DNA of 64,000 nucleotides from Sepiola atlantica (GCA_963556195.1 OY744517.1:85206714-85270713); one strand, 5' to 3'. Positions 42,671 through 53,914 are shown, numbered from the stretch's first letter. Numbers and translations are program-made. Notes: generated by a model from the letters alone, not told the origin.

Positions 42671-44964
42671 AGTGACGCAAATGTTTGTTCCCTTTTTTCC
42701 AATACGTGGCTGCCATATTGAATATATTATGTAATCGGAGACAAGGTCGGTATATAAAGCAAAAAAAAAGACATGGGTGAAGAAATGGTAATAATAAGGA
42801 GACGGTTCAATTTACATAAGTCTACATACATTTATTTCTCACAGAAGGTTTGTCAAAGACAAATGCAAGAGAGACATAATGAAATATGATACATAAAAGA
42901 GAGTAAAAATAACAGACGTAGTTACTAACTAAAGAGTCCATGTTAAAAGTCCCTTTTTTTTCGAAATAAATATGAATTGCCAAGGCAAACAAATAATAGA
43001 GAATACAAGAGGGCGTTGTAAAGTAAATTCGACTTTGGTATTATCTGGGAACTATTCTAATAACGAATCCTGTGACCAGTGGAAAAGGGCCATGCTGAAA
43101 TCGCTAGTTGTCTGCGAGTCCTGTCTAATCTGTGACCAGAAGCGAGATCTGACGACACAGTGTGAAAAACCTTGTAAAATATGGAATTAGATGGAAACAC
43201 GTGTTCCTCAGCTCGAAGCCCACTGTCAGAAAGAGAACATGCCTCAATTGCAATCTAGCAAATGCATAGTGCCAGTCTTATTTATACTTCATAATTGAAG
43301 AGTTCATTATCTGTTGCCAGTAAAATTCAGAGGAGATAACTTGAATTTAGTTTAATGGAAGAAACTTCTAAATATACTGAGTCAACAAAATATTTCACAA
43401 AATTGTTTAAAAAAAACATTTTAAATATTTAAGAAAGCCTCAAAATGAATCTAATATTTTACAGATCAACATTTTATGTAATTTTATGAATTAGTATTTA
43501 GTTGTTGAATGAAAAATGGATTTAAGTACCAAATGTTTCTGGTATATCACCAAACAGCACAATAAACAAACAGGGTAACGGATAATTGGATATAGTAATG
43601 AACGAGTGACAGACAACTCAAGGGATAAAGTGAGAGACAATACAACAAAGTAACAAGCCGTGCACCGAACCATGAGCACCGACGAATACTGGACGACGTT
43701 TGTCACCAACGAATAACATTAATATCCAGCAAAATCTCAGACAAACAGTGAGCAAGTGAAAACGTGTTTCTCTGCCTTCGAGAATGTCTGTTTTAGATTC
43801 AAACACAATTGATTGGCTGCAGTGTCATGTGACGAATGAACAATTTACTCATGTATTACAGAAAGTAATTTTTTTTTAGTAATGATATACACCAGACCGA
43901 AACGTACTCCATGCTTGGGCATTTTCTTTTTTAGTAGTTAAAGAAAACGAGGTCATAACAACCAGTAGAGATGAACCTCGTTAGGAACTTTAATGAAAAA
44001 TGTCATTTTAAAAGAATATAATTAAAATATTAAATTAAACCCAATATTTAGCAATAGTCGCATTTATTTTGATTAAGAAAATTAATTCCATTCATTAAAA
44101 CGATGAAGCAGAAAGTTAGCGCCTGTCTTCCTTATTTTTTTTGTAGAAAATGCTGTCTGTAAAATATGTTTTGTTTTAATGTCTCCAAGATTAAAATCTA
44201 TTTTTTTTTATAACGTAATTGCTTTTTTTCATATGGCGAAAAAGTTTATTTATAATTACTATTTCTAAAAATCAATAATATTGATGAAAACACAAATCTC
44301 TTTCATAAATAAATAAAACAAAATAATACTATATCTTCTAAATTCATTCGTACTTATTCGTAACTTAAAAAAGATTAGCTAGCAGCAGTAGCACGGATCT
44401 CTTCGACTTCCAATATTTACGTTAAGCTGATGTGTAACCGATCGATGGACGTGCCCAATAAGAGAGGTGTGATTTGGGGCATCTAACAAGAGTTTACTGG
44501 CAAAACATAGAACCTTAGCATCTTTACGTGTCTCTTCGTTCTTCCCTGAAATAAAATCTGTTAAACTGTTTGTTTAGCGATTGGTCTATTGGCCAGAAAT
44601 ACTTGCCAAAAATTCTCTTGATAAAGGGGGAGAATGTTGGCATCTAACAAGACAAGTCATCAAGATAAAGCCTTTCAGTTGCCTTGGTGATATTCACTTC
44701 AGCATTTTTGTCTGGAGAAATAAATAGTAACAAAAGTTAAACTAAAACTATTCATTAGTATACTAATGAATAGTTTTAGTTTAACTTAACTTACTTTAGA
44801 TTAACGACAAACATAGACTAGTCTTTATATCAGTGTGTCTCTCTCTCTTTCTCTCATTCATAGGTTGGAATTTTTGCTCAATCTCCAATGTATATCATTC
44901 AGTCTTCTGTGTATATTCTTCATCTCAACCTCTCTTTCTCCCATACATAGGCCTCATTCAGTGT
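42671..44964. other. mostly unassigned; one repeat copy
   Basis: 44063-44190 is the partner of 41320-41445. A near-perfect inverted pair TAACAAAAGTTAAACTAAAA-like around 44730-44790 (AACTATTCATTAGTATACTA and inverse) forms a palindrome. The 72-codon frame 42972-43190 is cysteine-rich but has no recognised domain. Confidence 0.45.
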
Positions 44965-45390
44965 ATGACTCTCTAAAAACCATCGTCTTTATTTAGTCTC
45001 TTTTCATAATAATGGCCTTCATTTAGTCTCTTTTTCAAACCATAGCCTTCATTTAGTCTCTATTCCAAACCATAGCCTTCATTTAGCCCCTTTTCAAAAC
45101 CATAGGCTTGTATTTAGTGCATTTTCCAAACCATAGCCTTCATTCAGTCTGTAACTTTCCAAATCATAGCCTTCATTTCGTCTCTTTTTCTAAATAGTAG
45201 CCTTCATTTAGTCTCTTTTCCAAACCATAGCCTTCATTTAGTCTCTTTTCCAAACCATAGCCTTCATTTAACCCCTTTTCAAAACCATAGGATTTTATTT
45301 CGTGCCTTTTCCAAACCATAGCCTTCATTCAGTCTGCCACTTTCCAAATCATAGCCTTCATTCAGTCTAAATCATAGCCTTTAATATAGC
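44965..45390. repeat. ~30-bp minisatellite with 185-bp higher order
   Basis: Units of CCTTCATTTAGTCTCTTTTC plus CAAACCATAG repeat about thirteen times. A diverged sub-block (CCCCTTTTCAAAACCATAGG) recurs at 45087 and 45272, 185 bp apart. Confidence 0.9.
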
Positions 45391-45489
45391 ACATTCTAAA
45401 ATCTAAAAAAAACATTATTTAACCTATCATACCTTACAACGCATATACTTATGTCTATCATGCTCCAAAGCATGCATAGCCTTCAAGAC

Positions 45490-45960
45490 ACCACCCGAGA
45501 ACTCCCCACAGTTTGCATACCATATGTGAAGGGGTTGTCTGAAAAAACTTAAAAGAATATGTAGTTCATATGACATTAGAACAGTATTCAGGAGCGAAGC
45601 AACTCTCCAAAAGCATCTTGTGCGAGTCAAGCCCCATGGGGAAACGGTCATGACCAAGAATTGTGTGTATGCAATTCCATGTAAATGTAGAAAAATATAC
45701 AAAGGTGAAACATGTCGCCCATAACGAGTAATGTTAGAAGAAGCCGTAATACATGGATATATTGAAAAGTCGGGTATGGCTGACCACATATGGAAGAAAG
45801 AAGGGAAACCATGAAGCCTAATGGGACGAAGTGAAAATTATAGACAGAGTAGAACTGTAGAGAGTAAGACAACACAAAGAAGCAGCATTAATGTTGGGCG
45901 ACAATGACCTCCTATGTAGACCTAATATAGAATTTAATACAATACGGGAACCATTAATTA
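45490..45960 (+). pseudogene. Penelope-like element GIY-YIG region, copy 1
   Basis: Reads IPYVKGLSEK (45523-45552), then after a one-base insertion in an A-run continues as LKRICSSYDIRTVF, LVRVKPHGETVMTKNCVYAI (45612-45676) and PCKCRKIYKGETCR (45677-45717). The IPYVKGLSE block and the PCxC...Y-x-GET-R pattern are hallmarks of the linker and GIY-YIG endonuclease part of Penelope-like elements. A stop follows, then a decayed continuation to about 45960. The reverse transcriptase part is absent. Inactive remnant. Confidence 0.75.
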
Positions 45961-46008
45961 TAAATAATAGATTAGATGATCATATAATCATATATATATA
46001 TATTTTTA

Positions 46009-46015
<7 letters not shown>

Positions 46016-46048
<33 letters not shown>
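46016..46048. repeat. (TA)n microsatellite
   Basis: At the minus-strand 3' tail of hammerhead element S4. Confidence 0.95.
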
Positions 46049-46053
<5 letters not shown>

Positions 46054-46312
46054 TATAAATAAATATTTATTAATTATTTTAATACCTACAGACATCGATG
46101 TTTCATGCTAACGCAATCTTCAGTGTAGGAACTAATTCTCAACGGTCGGTAGGCGTGAACCCCGATCACAAATCGTCACTGATTCGTAGTCGAGGGTCTT
46201 ATCCCATCAGCCATAGCCAATTAGTTAGTAAATAGAGAGGAATTTTAAATGTAAATAGCGAGTCGGCGGCTAGATACAAAGCAGTATAAAGTGATCTACG
46301 AACGGCGTTCGG
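46049..46312 (-). mobile_element. hammerhead-bearing tRNA-like retroelement, copy S4
   Basis: Minus strand: GATCCGAACGCCGTTCGTAG start, GATCACTTTATACTGCTTTG, then the tRNA-like middle GGCTATGGCTGATGGGATAA (A box) and GGGGTTCACGCC (46152-46163, B box), the ribozyme 46085-46129, tail GTAGGTATTAAAATAATTAA and (TA)n. It abuts the coding remnant of LINE-L4 on the other strand. Confidence 0.85.
46085..46129 (-). ncRNA. hammerhead ribozyme motif S4 (best copy)
   Basis: Stem I CCTACA/TGTAGG is perfect over six pairs. Core CTGAAGA; stem II TGC/GCA with loop GTTA flanked by a U-U; GAAA; stem III palindrome ACATCGATGT with A15.1-U16.1; C17 in GUC. This meets all conserved positions of a type I hammerhead. 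Stem III could form only a 2-nt loop, so pairing in dimers is more likely, as reported for short-stem-III hammerheads in Penelope-like elements and retrozymes. Confidence 0.85.
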
Positions 46313-46935
46313 ATCGTGCAGAAGTTCTTTTTGCAAGGGATTCCCACCTGTGGAACACATTACCACATGACTGCTTCTCTGCTGATTACAACTTTATCAA
46401 TGTTAGTACTCCTGTAAGAATAGAGGATTGGTTATCCCCTATTATTAATTAAACGAAACGAAACTGAATTAAAGAAACAAACGAAACCTTTTTTACAACA
46501 ACAAACGAAAGGGGTTTATTCGTATACTTGAGGTTACCTATACCGTTTGGTATAGGTATAAATAAACTTAGGACAGTGTCCGAAAGAAGAAGAAGTTCAA
46601 ATATCTTCAGGCGAAGATAGTAGGCACCGTGAGCGTTCAGTGGACGAGGAGGCAGGAGAGAGGCTGAGGCGATCCGTCCTGGCTGGTGCCAGGGTACCGT
46701 CTAGTGATCCTCCGCATATCCTAAGGGAGCTCAAGTAGTCCCTTAGGGAACTAATGATATCAATGCGCCTTGCGAGCTGATTGGCCAAACCAGCTCACAG
46801 AGACACTGATACGCATTACAAGGTAAATCTATGACTGCCACACTCTCAGCTGGCAACCATTCCCATCATATTAACCTCTTATCCTCGAGTGGATCTTGGC
46901 CTTGATAAGTGGTGCTCACATAGTTAAAAAAAAAT
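46312..46935 (+). pseudogene. LINE-L4 C-terminus and 3' tail
   Basis: Frame RAEVLFARDSHLWNTLPHDC followed by FSADYNFINVSTPVRIED and a stop at 46450-46452 is the usual end of a jockey/CR1-type ORF2 (R-x-LWN-x-LP). The 3' region ends in TATCCTCGAGTGG, TTGGCCTTGATAAGTGGTG (46878-46914) and an A-run at 46924-46932. It is the best copy linking the L4 tail core to coding sequence. Confidence 0.65.
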
Positions 46936-48241
46936 GTGAAACGCATTAGGCCCCTCTGCGATCGAATACAGTGTAATATTAAAATTGCCTCGAGTTTTAG
47001 GAACCAGTTTTTTTTATATTGATTGCATTAAAGAGACGGTAAGTGTAACTCCGCAGAAGTACCAAGCTTGTTTTCCTGGCGTACATTTCGTTCAGGTACC
47101 CCTATTTCTTTTTACCAACACATGGTGGTCTATATAAAAAGCAATAAAGTGAAGTTATCTCATAATGTTGTTAATATAGTGATCTGATGGGTGACTATTG
47201 CGCAATTGTCCATGTATTGAAAACTCTATAAAAAAGTATAAGCAGAAATGTAAAAAGAAAAGCGGAAATTTTTACTTTCACTGATTCCATACAATTTAAC
47301 TTGCAGTAACAATATCCTTTCTATGAACAAAACTCTGAAAACATTATTCAAACGATGTTCAATTTTTTCCATTGTATGTTGTTTCTAAAAATCTATATAA
47401 TAATACGCGAAGCCATTTCACAGACCTCAAAAATAAAAATGAGATCGTCCAATGAGCAAAGATGTTGATTGCTGATAAATCTGATGTACCTAAAGTAAAA
47501 AAATATTCCGATTTTACTCATTTTTAAAATGAATTGTTCCAAAATCAAATTGTGTCGTTCTCTCGACTAAAATAATACAATTTTAAATAAATACATTTCA
47601 AAAAGTGACTTTTGTTTTTATTGATTGGAAGAAGATTTAGCTGACAATTATTTTACGATAACAAGACAGAATATCTTCTGGTGTTATCGAAGAGATTGTT
47701 TTTTTAATGTCCGATTTGTAGGGAAGCGCGCTGGCGCGTGTGTGTGTATAATAATGAGTTAGGTGTTACTACAGTTAGAAACATCGTTGAAATGATAAAC
47801 TTTGAAAATTGAGAAACCAGTAAACTTGATGCGTGATTTTGTCAAATAAATGAAATATTTATTAAATCATTTTGTTTTTTAATCCAAATTTTCGGTTTTA
47901 TAAAACCCTAATCATGGTAATACCTGGTATAAAAAAAGGAAAATATTGTTTGTATTACCATTATTCACTACAGATCGGACATTTAAAATAAAAACAGTAT
48001 CTTCGATAACATCAGAAGAGATCGTCGATCTTCGACTACGCCGTAAGACTTCGACTATGAAGAAGAAAGAAGAAAAGGAAAAGAAAGGGAAATATTGTCT
48101 GTATTACCATGATTAGGGGTTTTTAAAACCGAAAATTTAGATTTAAAAAAAAAATAATTTAATAAACATCAGTCAGGTTCATATTATATTTCAATAACCA
48201 TGTTTTTATTTTATTATTTATATATATTTTTTTCACATAAT

Positions 48242-48242
<1 letters not shown>
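46936..48242. other. no recognised feature
   Basis: A+T-rich. A near-inverted pair (AAATATTGTTTGTATTACCA at 47940 and a second GAAATATTGTCTGTATTACC at 48088) is a direct repeat within it; nothing else seen. Confidence 0.45.
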
Positions 48243-48324
<82 letters not shown>

Positions 48325-48356
48325 GTAGTTTAAATTAATATATATATATATATATG
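48243..48356. repeat. (TA)n microsatellites
   Basis: Three TA arrays separated by TG and a short A+T spacer. Confidence 0.95.
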
Positions 48357-48608
48357 TAGGCAAACATTCTTAAATAACACGGAGTGCTTTTGCTTGATAA
48401 GACTTTTTTATTTTTTCAATTTTCCAAATAGTACATTTAGTATTTAGGTCAAATGGTGTATGTAAGTTTCGTGTGTTTCTTGTTCTATTTTTCTTTCCTT
48501 TTTCGCGAGTACTTTCGATTTATTTGTCAAATCACATTCAGGTGGTGTTAGTCTTAGTGTCTTTACAACTATGGCTTTGCTGTTGAGTATTTTATTTATA
48601 TTAAAATA

Positions 48609-48639
48609 GCTAGTAATTTACAACTTGTAGATTACTAGC
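48609..48639. repeat. 31-bp palindrome
   Basis: GCTAGTAATTTACAA and TTGTAGATTACTAGC are reverse complements with one mismatch, one base apart. It lies just before a (TAA)n array. Confidence 0.9.
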
Positions 48640-48642
48640 CGT

Positions 48643-48643
<1 letters not shown>

Positions 48644-48721
<78 letters not shown>

Positions 48722-48722
48722 T
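48644..48722. repeat. (TAA)n microsatellite
   Basis: About 25 units. Confidence 0.95.
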
Positions 48723-48959
48723 ATTTATATATATATATACAGTGTGTGTATTTGTTGCATTATGACGGGCCGTGTATTTTGAAAACGGGTAAAGTAGCTA
48801 GTATGAATTATGAATTGGGTGAAAGAAATAGGATTAAGTGCAAATTAGGTGCATTGATAATTTGGGACAAACAAAATGATTCATTCTGGGAATCATAACA
48901 TACTGACTGTATGCTGGCCGAAATGAAACGCTCGGATCAAAAAGGTCAGACACAAAAGC

Positions 48960-49440
48960 GATATTGAGTTCTGTTATGACATTCGTTGAAGGGTCAAATG
49001 GCTTTGACGTCACAGATCCTTGGTGAGAAATTAGCTTTCTAGACAGTTCACCATGGAGGCGCGCAGTTGACAGACGTCGACCAACGAGCTCTATAATGCG
49101 TAGAGTCTGTGTGACATCGCGAGATATGGGCTAAGACGTAGAGTAAGATCCCAACGGCGGGACAAGAAATAGCCGATTGCATCCGTCACATTTCCACAAA
49201 GCAGTATAAAACTAAGAAGGAGTTTGAGTGAACGAACCGACGAATGGAAGTCTCTCCGATTGAAGTGTGAAATAAACGAATGGAATCTCTCTCAAAAAGT
49301 CTAGTCGTCAAACGTTTTTGTCTCCATGCATGAAAACAGAGTTTAACCACAAGACAGGTACACCACTACGATCACGAGCCAGCAACAGAGATGAATGTGC
49401 GAGCAAACCCACGACCAACGTTGAGAAAGAAAATGTAAGG
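48960..49440 (+). promoter_or_regulatory. candidate LTR-like promoter region
   Basis: TGACGTCA at about 48997-49004, a TATAAAAC box at 49205-49212 and AATAAA at about 49271-49276 occur in order, with higher G+C than surroundings. This order fits the U3-R region of an LTR. I could not define ends or target duplications, so it stays a candidate. Confidence 0.3.
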
Positions 49441-50067
49441 TAACTTTTTTGGGCATAAAATTTTTTTTGGGTCCTAATCTGTAAAACTCAAAGAACTAAA
49501 AATCGAAAGAAGAAATGAAATGTTTAAAGTGTTTAAATGGTTAATGAACTATGTTTAATGAGAAGAGAATTTAAAAGGAACTATGTTTAAAAAGAAAAAG
49601 GTTTTGATAATGAGAAGTGGTTAAAAATTAATGTGTAATAGGTTGACAGTTTGAAGGCTTAAAATCGCCCTAAGGAAATGTGTATTAAAAGTGCCTGTTG
49701 AAAATGCTAAGTGCCTTACAGAAATGAGTTAAAAAAAAAGGTTGAAAACGCTTTCATAATCTTTTCATAAACTTTCGTATTGTTTTTGGTTATGAGAAGA
49801 TTAATTCACAAGCGTTATGTAACAGATCCCCGTTTTGGTGGCGCGCCCCTTTTTGAGGGCTATGCAACATATGCCTTTTTGGGACTGTGACCAGTTGTTT
49901 GAGTGGTTTAAGAGAACTGCCGCGGTCCAGGTAGGAGTGGTGGTTATGCTACATATTTAGGCAGCATTCTTTCATTTAAACAAACATTGTTAAAAATAAT
50001 AGCATTCTTCTGCTTAATTATACCTATTTTATTTTTTCAATTCGACTGTTTAAAAATAATTCCCACG
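49441..50067. other. mostly unassigned
   Basis: Contains CTGCCGCGGTCCAGGTAGGA (49918-49937), shared with 23733-23752, and a G+C-rich GGTGGCGCGCCCC. Possible internal region of an LTR retrotransposon. Confidence 0.35.

Positions 50068-50069
<2 letters not shown>

Positions 50070-50127
<58 letters not shown>
50070..50127. repeat. (TAA)n microsatellite
   Basis: About 19 units immediately upstream of the second Penelope-like remnant. Confidence 0.95.
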
Positions 50128-50129
<2 letters not shown>

Positions 50130-50130
<1 letters not shown>

Positions 50131-50810
50131 CCAATTCTCCACTTAACACAACTAATAAATTATTTTATCGTAACCGGTTCCGTCAGAATTATAAAATAGA
50201 TGAACAAGTTCTAAGAAATATTATTAATAAGAACGTATTCCCTACTGACCCAAATAAAAAAGTAAAACTGATCATTTTCTACAATAAAGTAAACACCACT
50301 AACCTTATTATCACAAATAATTCTTCCCCCTCGATTAGAGTTTTATATAAGACAAACCTTGTTTATGTGTTTAAATGTCCTTTGGGAGACTGTGTCTCCG
50401 ACAACCAAGAAAAAAACATATACATAAGTTTGACTACCACGACTTTGTCGAGAAGATTGACGATGCATTTGTCTGATACTAGCGCCATAGCCCAACACTT
50501 AACTAACGACTTTGAGGGGAGGTGAGATGGCAAGTTAGTCGGCGTGATATGCTAGTTCTAGTCATGCCGATATACGTGTTGTTTGCAGCGACACATTCTC
50601 TGATACGGCATCTCACCTTCCTTTCAAAGTTCCATCTACCAGCACTTGATAACACATAGCATCCCCAAAAATGAATTCAGGAATATTTTAACCAAGAACA
50701 CAGCAATTCTTGGGATCTCATATTGCAGTATTCGTCTCCCCATAATGGAAGCGTTGTTTATTCAAGTAAATAAACCTAGTATAAACCATGCTCGTTATGG
50801 GGGGGGGGGG
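50130..50810 (+). pseudogene. Penelope-like element GIY-YIG region, copy 2
   Basis: Reads NLVYVFKCPLGDC (50358-50396), then NIYISLTTTTLSRRLTMHLS (50416-50475) and AIAQHL, then after a frameshift NILTKNTAILGISYCSIRLP (50670-50729) and IMEALFIQVNKPSIN. The VY-x-F-x-CP, YI-x-LTTTTLSRRLT and EAL-x-I-x-x-KPSIN patterns are typical of the GIY-YIG endonuclease of Penelope-like elements; the G of YIG is S here. Different in sequence from copy 1, so two lineages are represented. No RT domain upstream, only (TAA)n. Inactive. Confidence 0.8.
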
Positions 50811-50812
50811 GG
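50798..50812. repeat. poly-G run
   Basis: G13-14 after TTAT; followed by CGAGGG. Confidence 0.9.
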
Positions 50813-50916
50813 CGAGGGTATGTTGAAGTGTTGTTGAAGTGGTATTGAAATGTTTTTTAAAAGCGCCTTCTTAATAAATTCACCAATTTTTTTATTTTGC
50901 ATACTCATTCATCCGC

Positions 50917-50955
50917 CTGAAGATGACCGACGTCGGTCGAAAACGTTCGCGAAAA
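50917..50955 (+). ncRNA. hammerhead-like hairpin downstream of Penelope-like copy 2
   Basis: CTGAAGAT, then a GACCG/CGGTC stem with loop ACGT, then GAAAACGTTCGCG. The blocks resemble a hammerhead core with stem II, but there is one extra nucleotide before stem II, and I cannot draw a convincing stem I and III. Penelope-like elements are known to carry hammerheads, so position supports the idea. Confidence 0.35.
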
Positions 50956-51099
50956 TATGGCGATTTTTTATACAACATGGACGACAACACCAAATCGGTG
51001 TGCGATGAATCGAAAAAACGAATCAAAAATTAAATAAACAGAAGCTGGCGCTACTGTTTAACCAAACATGCATAAGAGAATGTATGCTGCCTAATTACA

Positions 51100-51215
51100 C
51101 AAATATATATGTATATATATTTATATATAAATATATATATACACATATATATGTACATATACATATATATATATACATATATATATGTATATATGTATAT
51201 ACATATATATATGTA

Positions 51216-51269
<54 letters not shown>

Positions 51270-51335
51270 CATATATATATGTATATATGTATATACATAT
51301 ATATATGTATATATGTATATACATATATATATGTA

Positions 51336-51388
<53 letters not shown>

Positions 51389-51431
51389 GGCGAAACGTTG
51401 AGCTTATGGGTCTTCCACTGTTCCATTTTTA

Positions 51432-51478
<47 letters not shown>
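51100..51478. repeat. (TA)n/(ATAC/ATGT)n microsatellite complex
   Basis: Mixed TATATGTATATACATA arrays, interrupted by CGGGCGAAACGTTGAGC at 51387-51403, then another (TA)n. The Ile/Tyr-rich frames in all phases are repeat artefacts. Confidence 0.95.
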
Positions 51479-51484
<6 letters not shown>

Positions 51485-52161
51485 AGTGTAGACTTATAAC
51501 GATAATTGAATTATCGTTTAATAATAATCTATGGTGATGTATAAAATACCGGATCTCTATATATGGATGTATATATATAACCTACCGATATTCATTTCAA
51601 CCAGGAAGCGATGGTTGTTCGAAATCCTCAATTTTTTATATACACCGAACCATAACAAAAGAAAAATTCCAGCAACAAACGGATACAAATACTACACAGG
51701 ATAAATTGGAATTTACCAATTACCAAAGACCACCAACATCTTGCAAAAACTGTTGGACTCCTGAACAATTTAAGTATCGGTTTCTTTTTCAAGCATTCAT
51801 CCCTAAATAACGGATGCTTTTATTTTTATTTTTATTTTTATTTTTTATTTCATTTTGTCCTGACGTGTTATTAGATAACACCCACTTTGACTTTACGCTC
51901 ACACCTCAAAATAAGACTTTTCACTTCTGGCCCTAATTTTGTTCTTTACTTCTACTTTGTTTTACTTTATATAAAATTTTCAAAGTTAATTGTTGCCGAC
52001 AATATTTATAATCGCATTGTCGGCTTCCCCATCCTCTGATGAGAAGAAATGTTTTCTTTGAAAATCCATGGATTAAGGATATGCGGCTCCTTGCTCTGAA
52101 CTTTTGATGTTTTTAATAAATATTGTATCTTTACAATGTTTTATTCTCATCTTTTACCTCT
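51479..52161. other. no recognised feature
   Basis: Short (TTTTTA)n near 51820-51850. Nothing else supported. Confidence 0.5.
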
Positions 52162-52189
52162 AAATATATATATATATATATATATATAA

Positions 52190-52252
<63 letters not shown>
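52162..52252. repeat. (TA)n microsatellite
   Basis: About 45 TA units with one TG step. Confidence 0.95.
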
Positions 52253-52256
<4 letters not shown>

Positions 52257-52559
52257 CATAGAGAGCGATAAAGAGAGAGGGGAAGAAAGAGAGAGGTAGA
52301 GGTAGACAGACAGACGGAGAGGCGTTACGTGTTAAATGTACAACAATTATTCTCTTACATTTGATTATATTAAAAAAAAGGAAAATGATATTCTTTAATT
52401 TCATATAATTTTATCTTTAAAAAAAAATCAGGGGTGTAGAATGGAAACCGCACACTCGATGTTTTCAGTCTGATATTTTCCCAACTAAACTATTCAGACA
52501 TTCGTTAAGTCGACTTTTAAAATAACACTTATGAGAAAAATCGAATATACTTATTTACT

Positions 52560-52915
52560 ATTTTAAATTGTGTTGCCCTCCATAGATAACTTAGAGGTGA
52601 GAGCACGTAGATATTCGGCACATCGAGGGTAACGTAGAGATTCGGGACCACTTCCATTGTTTTCTCCGGAGAATTTTATACATGATTTACATTTGCTCAT
52701 AATTGGATATATTTGAAGTTTTAAGAGGGGGAAGATATGCTCTCGTATCCCGCTTAGGGATGTAATGGGAATTTCGGGACCACTTCCATTGTCTTTCCCG
52801 GGAAATTTTACCAAAAGAATACACTTTTAAATTTTATGTAGATTCTCTAACCTTTCTTTCTATAGGGAACACACAAACATCACACACACAGACATTGAGT
52901 TTATATATATATTGA
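52560..52915 (-). mobile_element. Helitron-like repeat, 3'-truncated copy
   Basis: Minus strand begins AAACTCAATGTCTGTGTGTG and continues TTTAGAGAATCTACATAAAA-like sequence, GACAATGGAAGTGGTCCCGA and a second AACAATGGAAGTGGTCCCGA 130 bp later. It matches the 5' half of 60247-60773 in inverse orientation but lacks its hairpin/CTAG end. Confidence 0.65.

Positions 52916-52916
<1 letters not shown>

Positions 52917-52981
<65 letters not shown>
52917..52981. repeat. (TA)n microsatellite
   Basis: About 32 TA units adjoining the Helitron-like copy. Confidence 0.95.
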
Positions 52982-52984
<3 letters not shown>

Positions 52985-53019
52985 GAGAGAAAGAGAGAAA
53001 GAGATGGAAACATCTTAAT

Positions 53020-53170
53020 ATATCTTTTCATGGTGTCTGCTGAAACTAGTTATTCATGATGTAAATGGATTGAATGCAATAACCAGTGCTCAGCTGTCTG
53101 ACCAGTTGAATGAAAACTAAATAGATAGAGAGATCAGAGAGTTGGTATATAAGCGGGCTGGGATGTTCTA
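53020..53170 (-). mobile_element. tRNA-derived SINE, copy 1
   Basis: Inverse of TCAGCTGTCTGACCAGTTGA and GTTATTCATGATGTAAATGG; matches 55968-56120. See that copy for the A box. Confidence 0.6.
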
Positions 53171-53899
53171 TTTTTATATTCTTTAAACTAAGTAGAACTT
53201 TTTTTGATGCAGTACTTTTACGATTCTGAGCACGGTTATCCCCTAGCTAAAAGAGTTGATGGAATACAGAAAAACTGGGTTCACTTTTGTATTCAAACTT
53301 CTAACTTACACAGAATGGTGTTCCCGGTGAAATCATTTTTGATTCCTTCCAGAACTAATTGTTATATTCATTTAAATGTCTGGAAAAAGTTAGTGAATGA
53401 ATAATTAGAATAATTAGAACACAAAAAAAAGAGTTTATTGCGTAGGTAATCGCGTCTTACATATTCATTAATTAATTACCTTTTTTCTCTTTTAATAAGA
53501 ATGATTAATTAGTGATATATTAATATGAACAGAAAGTTTTGTCCTTTTTTCAACTCTCAGTGAATCTGAATTCTTAATTTTTCTTTCTTCCCATTCACTT
53601 GAGATCCGAAATATTATTGGAAAATCATTTAATTTTTGCATTTTCATCATTTATATAACTCGGCACGAAATTGTTTTTTGGCAAAATGTCTCAGAGTTTA
53701 ATAAATGATGAAAAGCATTGGATTTTTGCTGGGAAGATTTTATACAACATCAAAAGTGGGAGTAAAGAACAAAGAAAAATATTACATGAATAAAATGAAA
53801 ATTATGACAAAAATAAAAAGACCAACCAAGAAATGAGAATGTTATACAATGGATTAAGCACAAAGACAACTCACACATAATAGAACTCCCAAATTATGG
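53171..53899. other. no recognised feature
   Basis: Nothing supported. Confidence 0.5.
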
Positions 53900-53914
53900 A
53901 CAATCATCTATTAT

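Noticed and set aside
42972..43190. 72-codon cysteine-rich frame
   Set aside because: No signal peptide, no recognised cysteine spacing, and no splice or promoter context.
51051..51478. Several Ile/Tyr-rich frames on both strands
   Set aside because: Products of (TA)n microsatellites.
52036..52090. Hammerhead candidate CTGATGAG...TTTGAAAATCC
   Set aside because: A stem II and GAAA exist, but stem III leaves an extra A and no stem I can be drawn. A C/D snoRNA reading (TGATGA...CTGA) also lacks a terminal stem.
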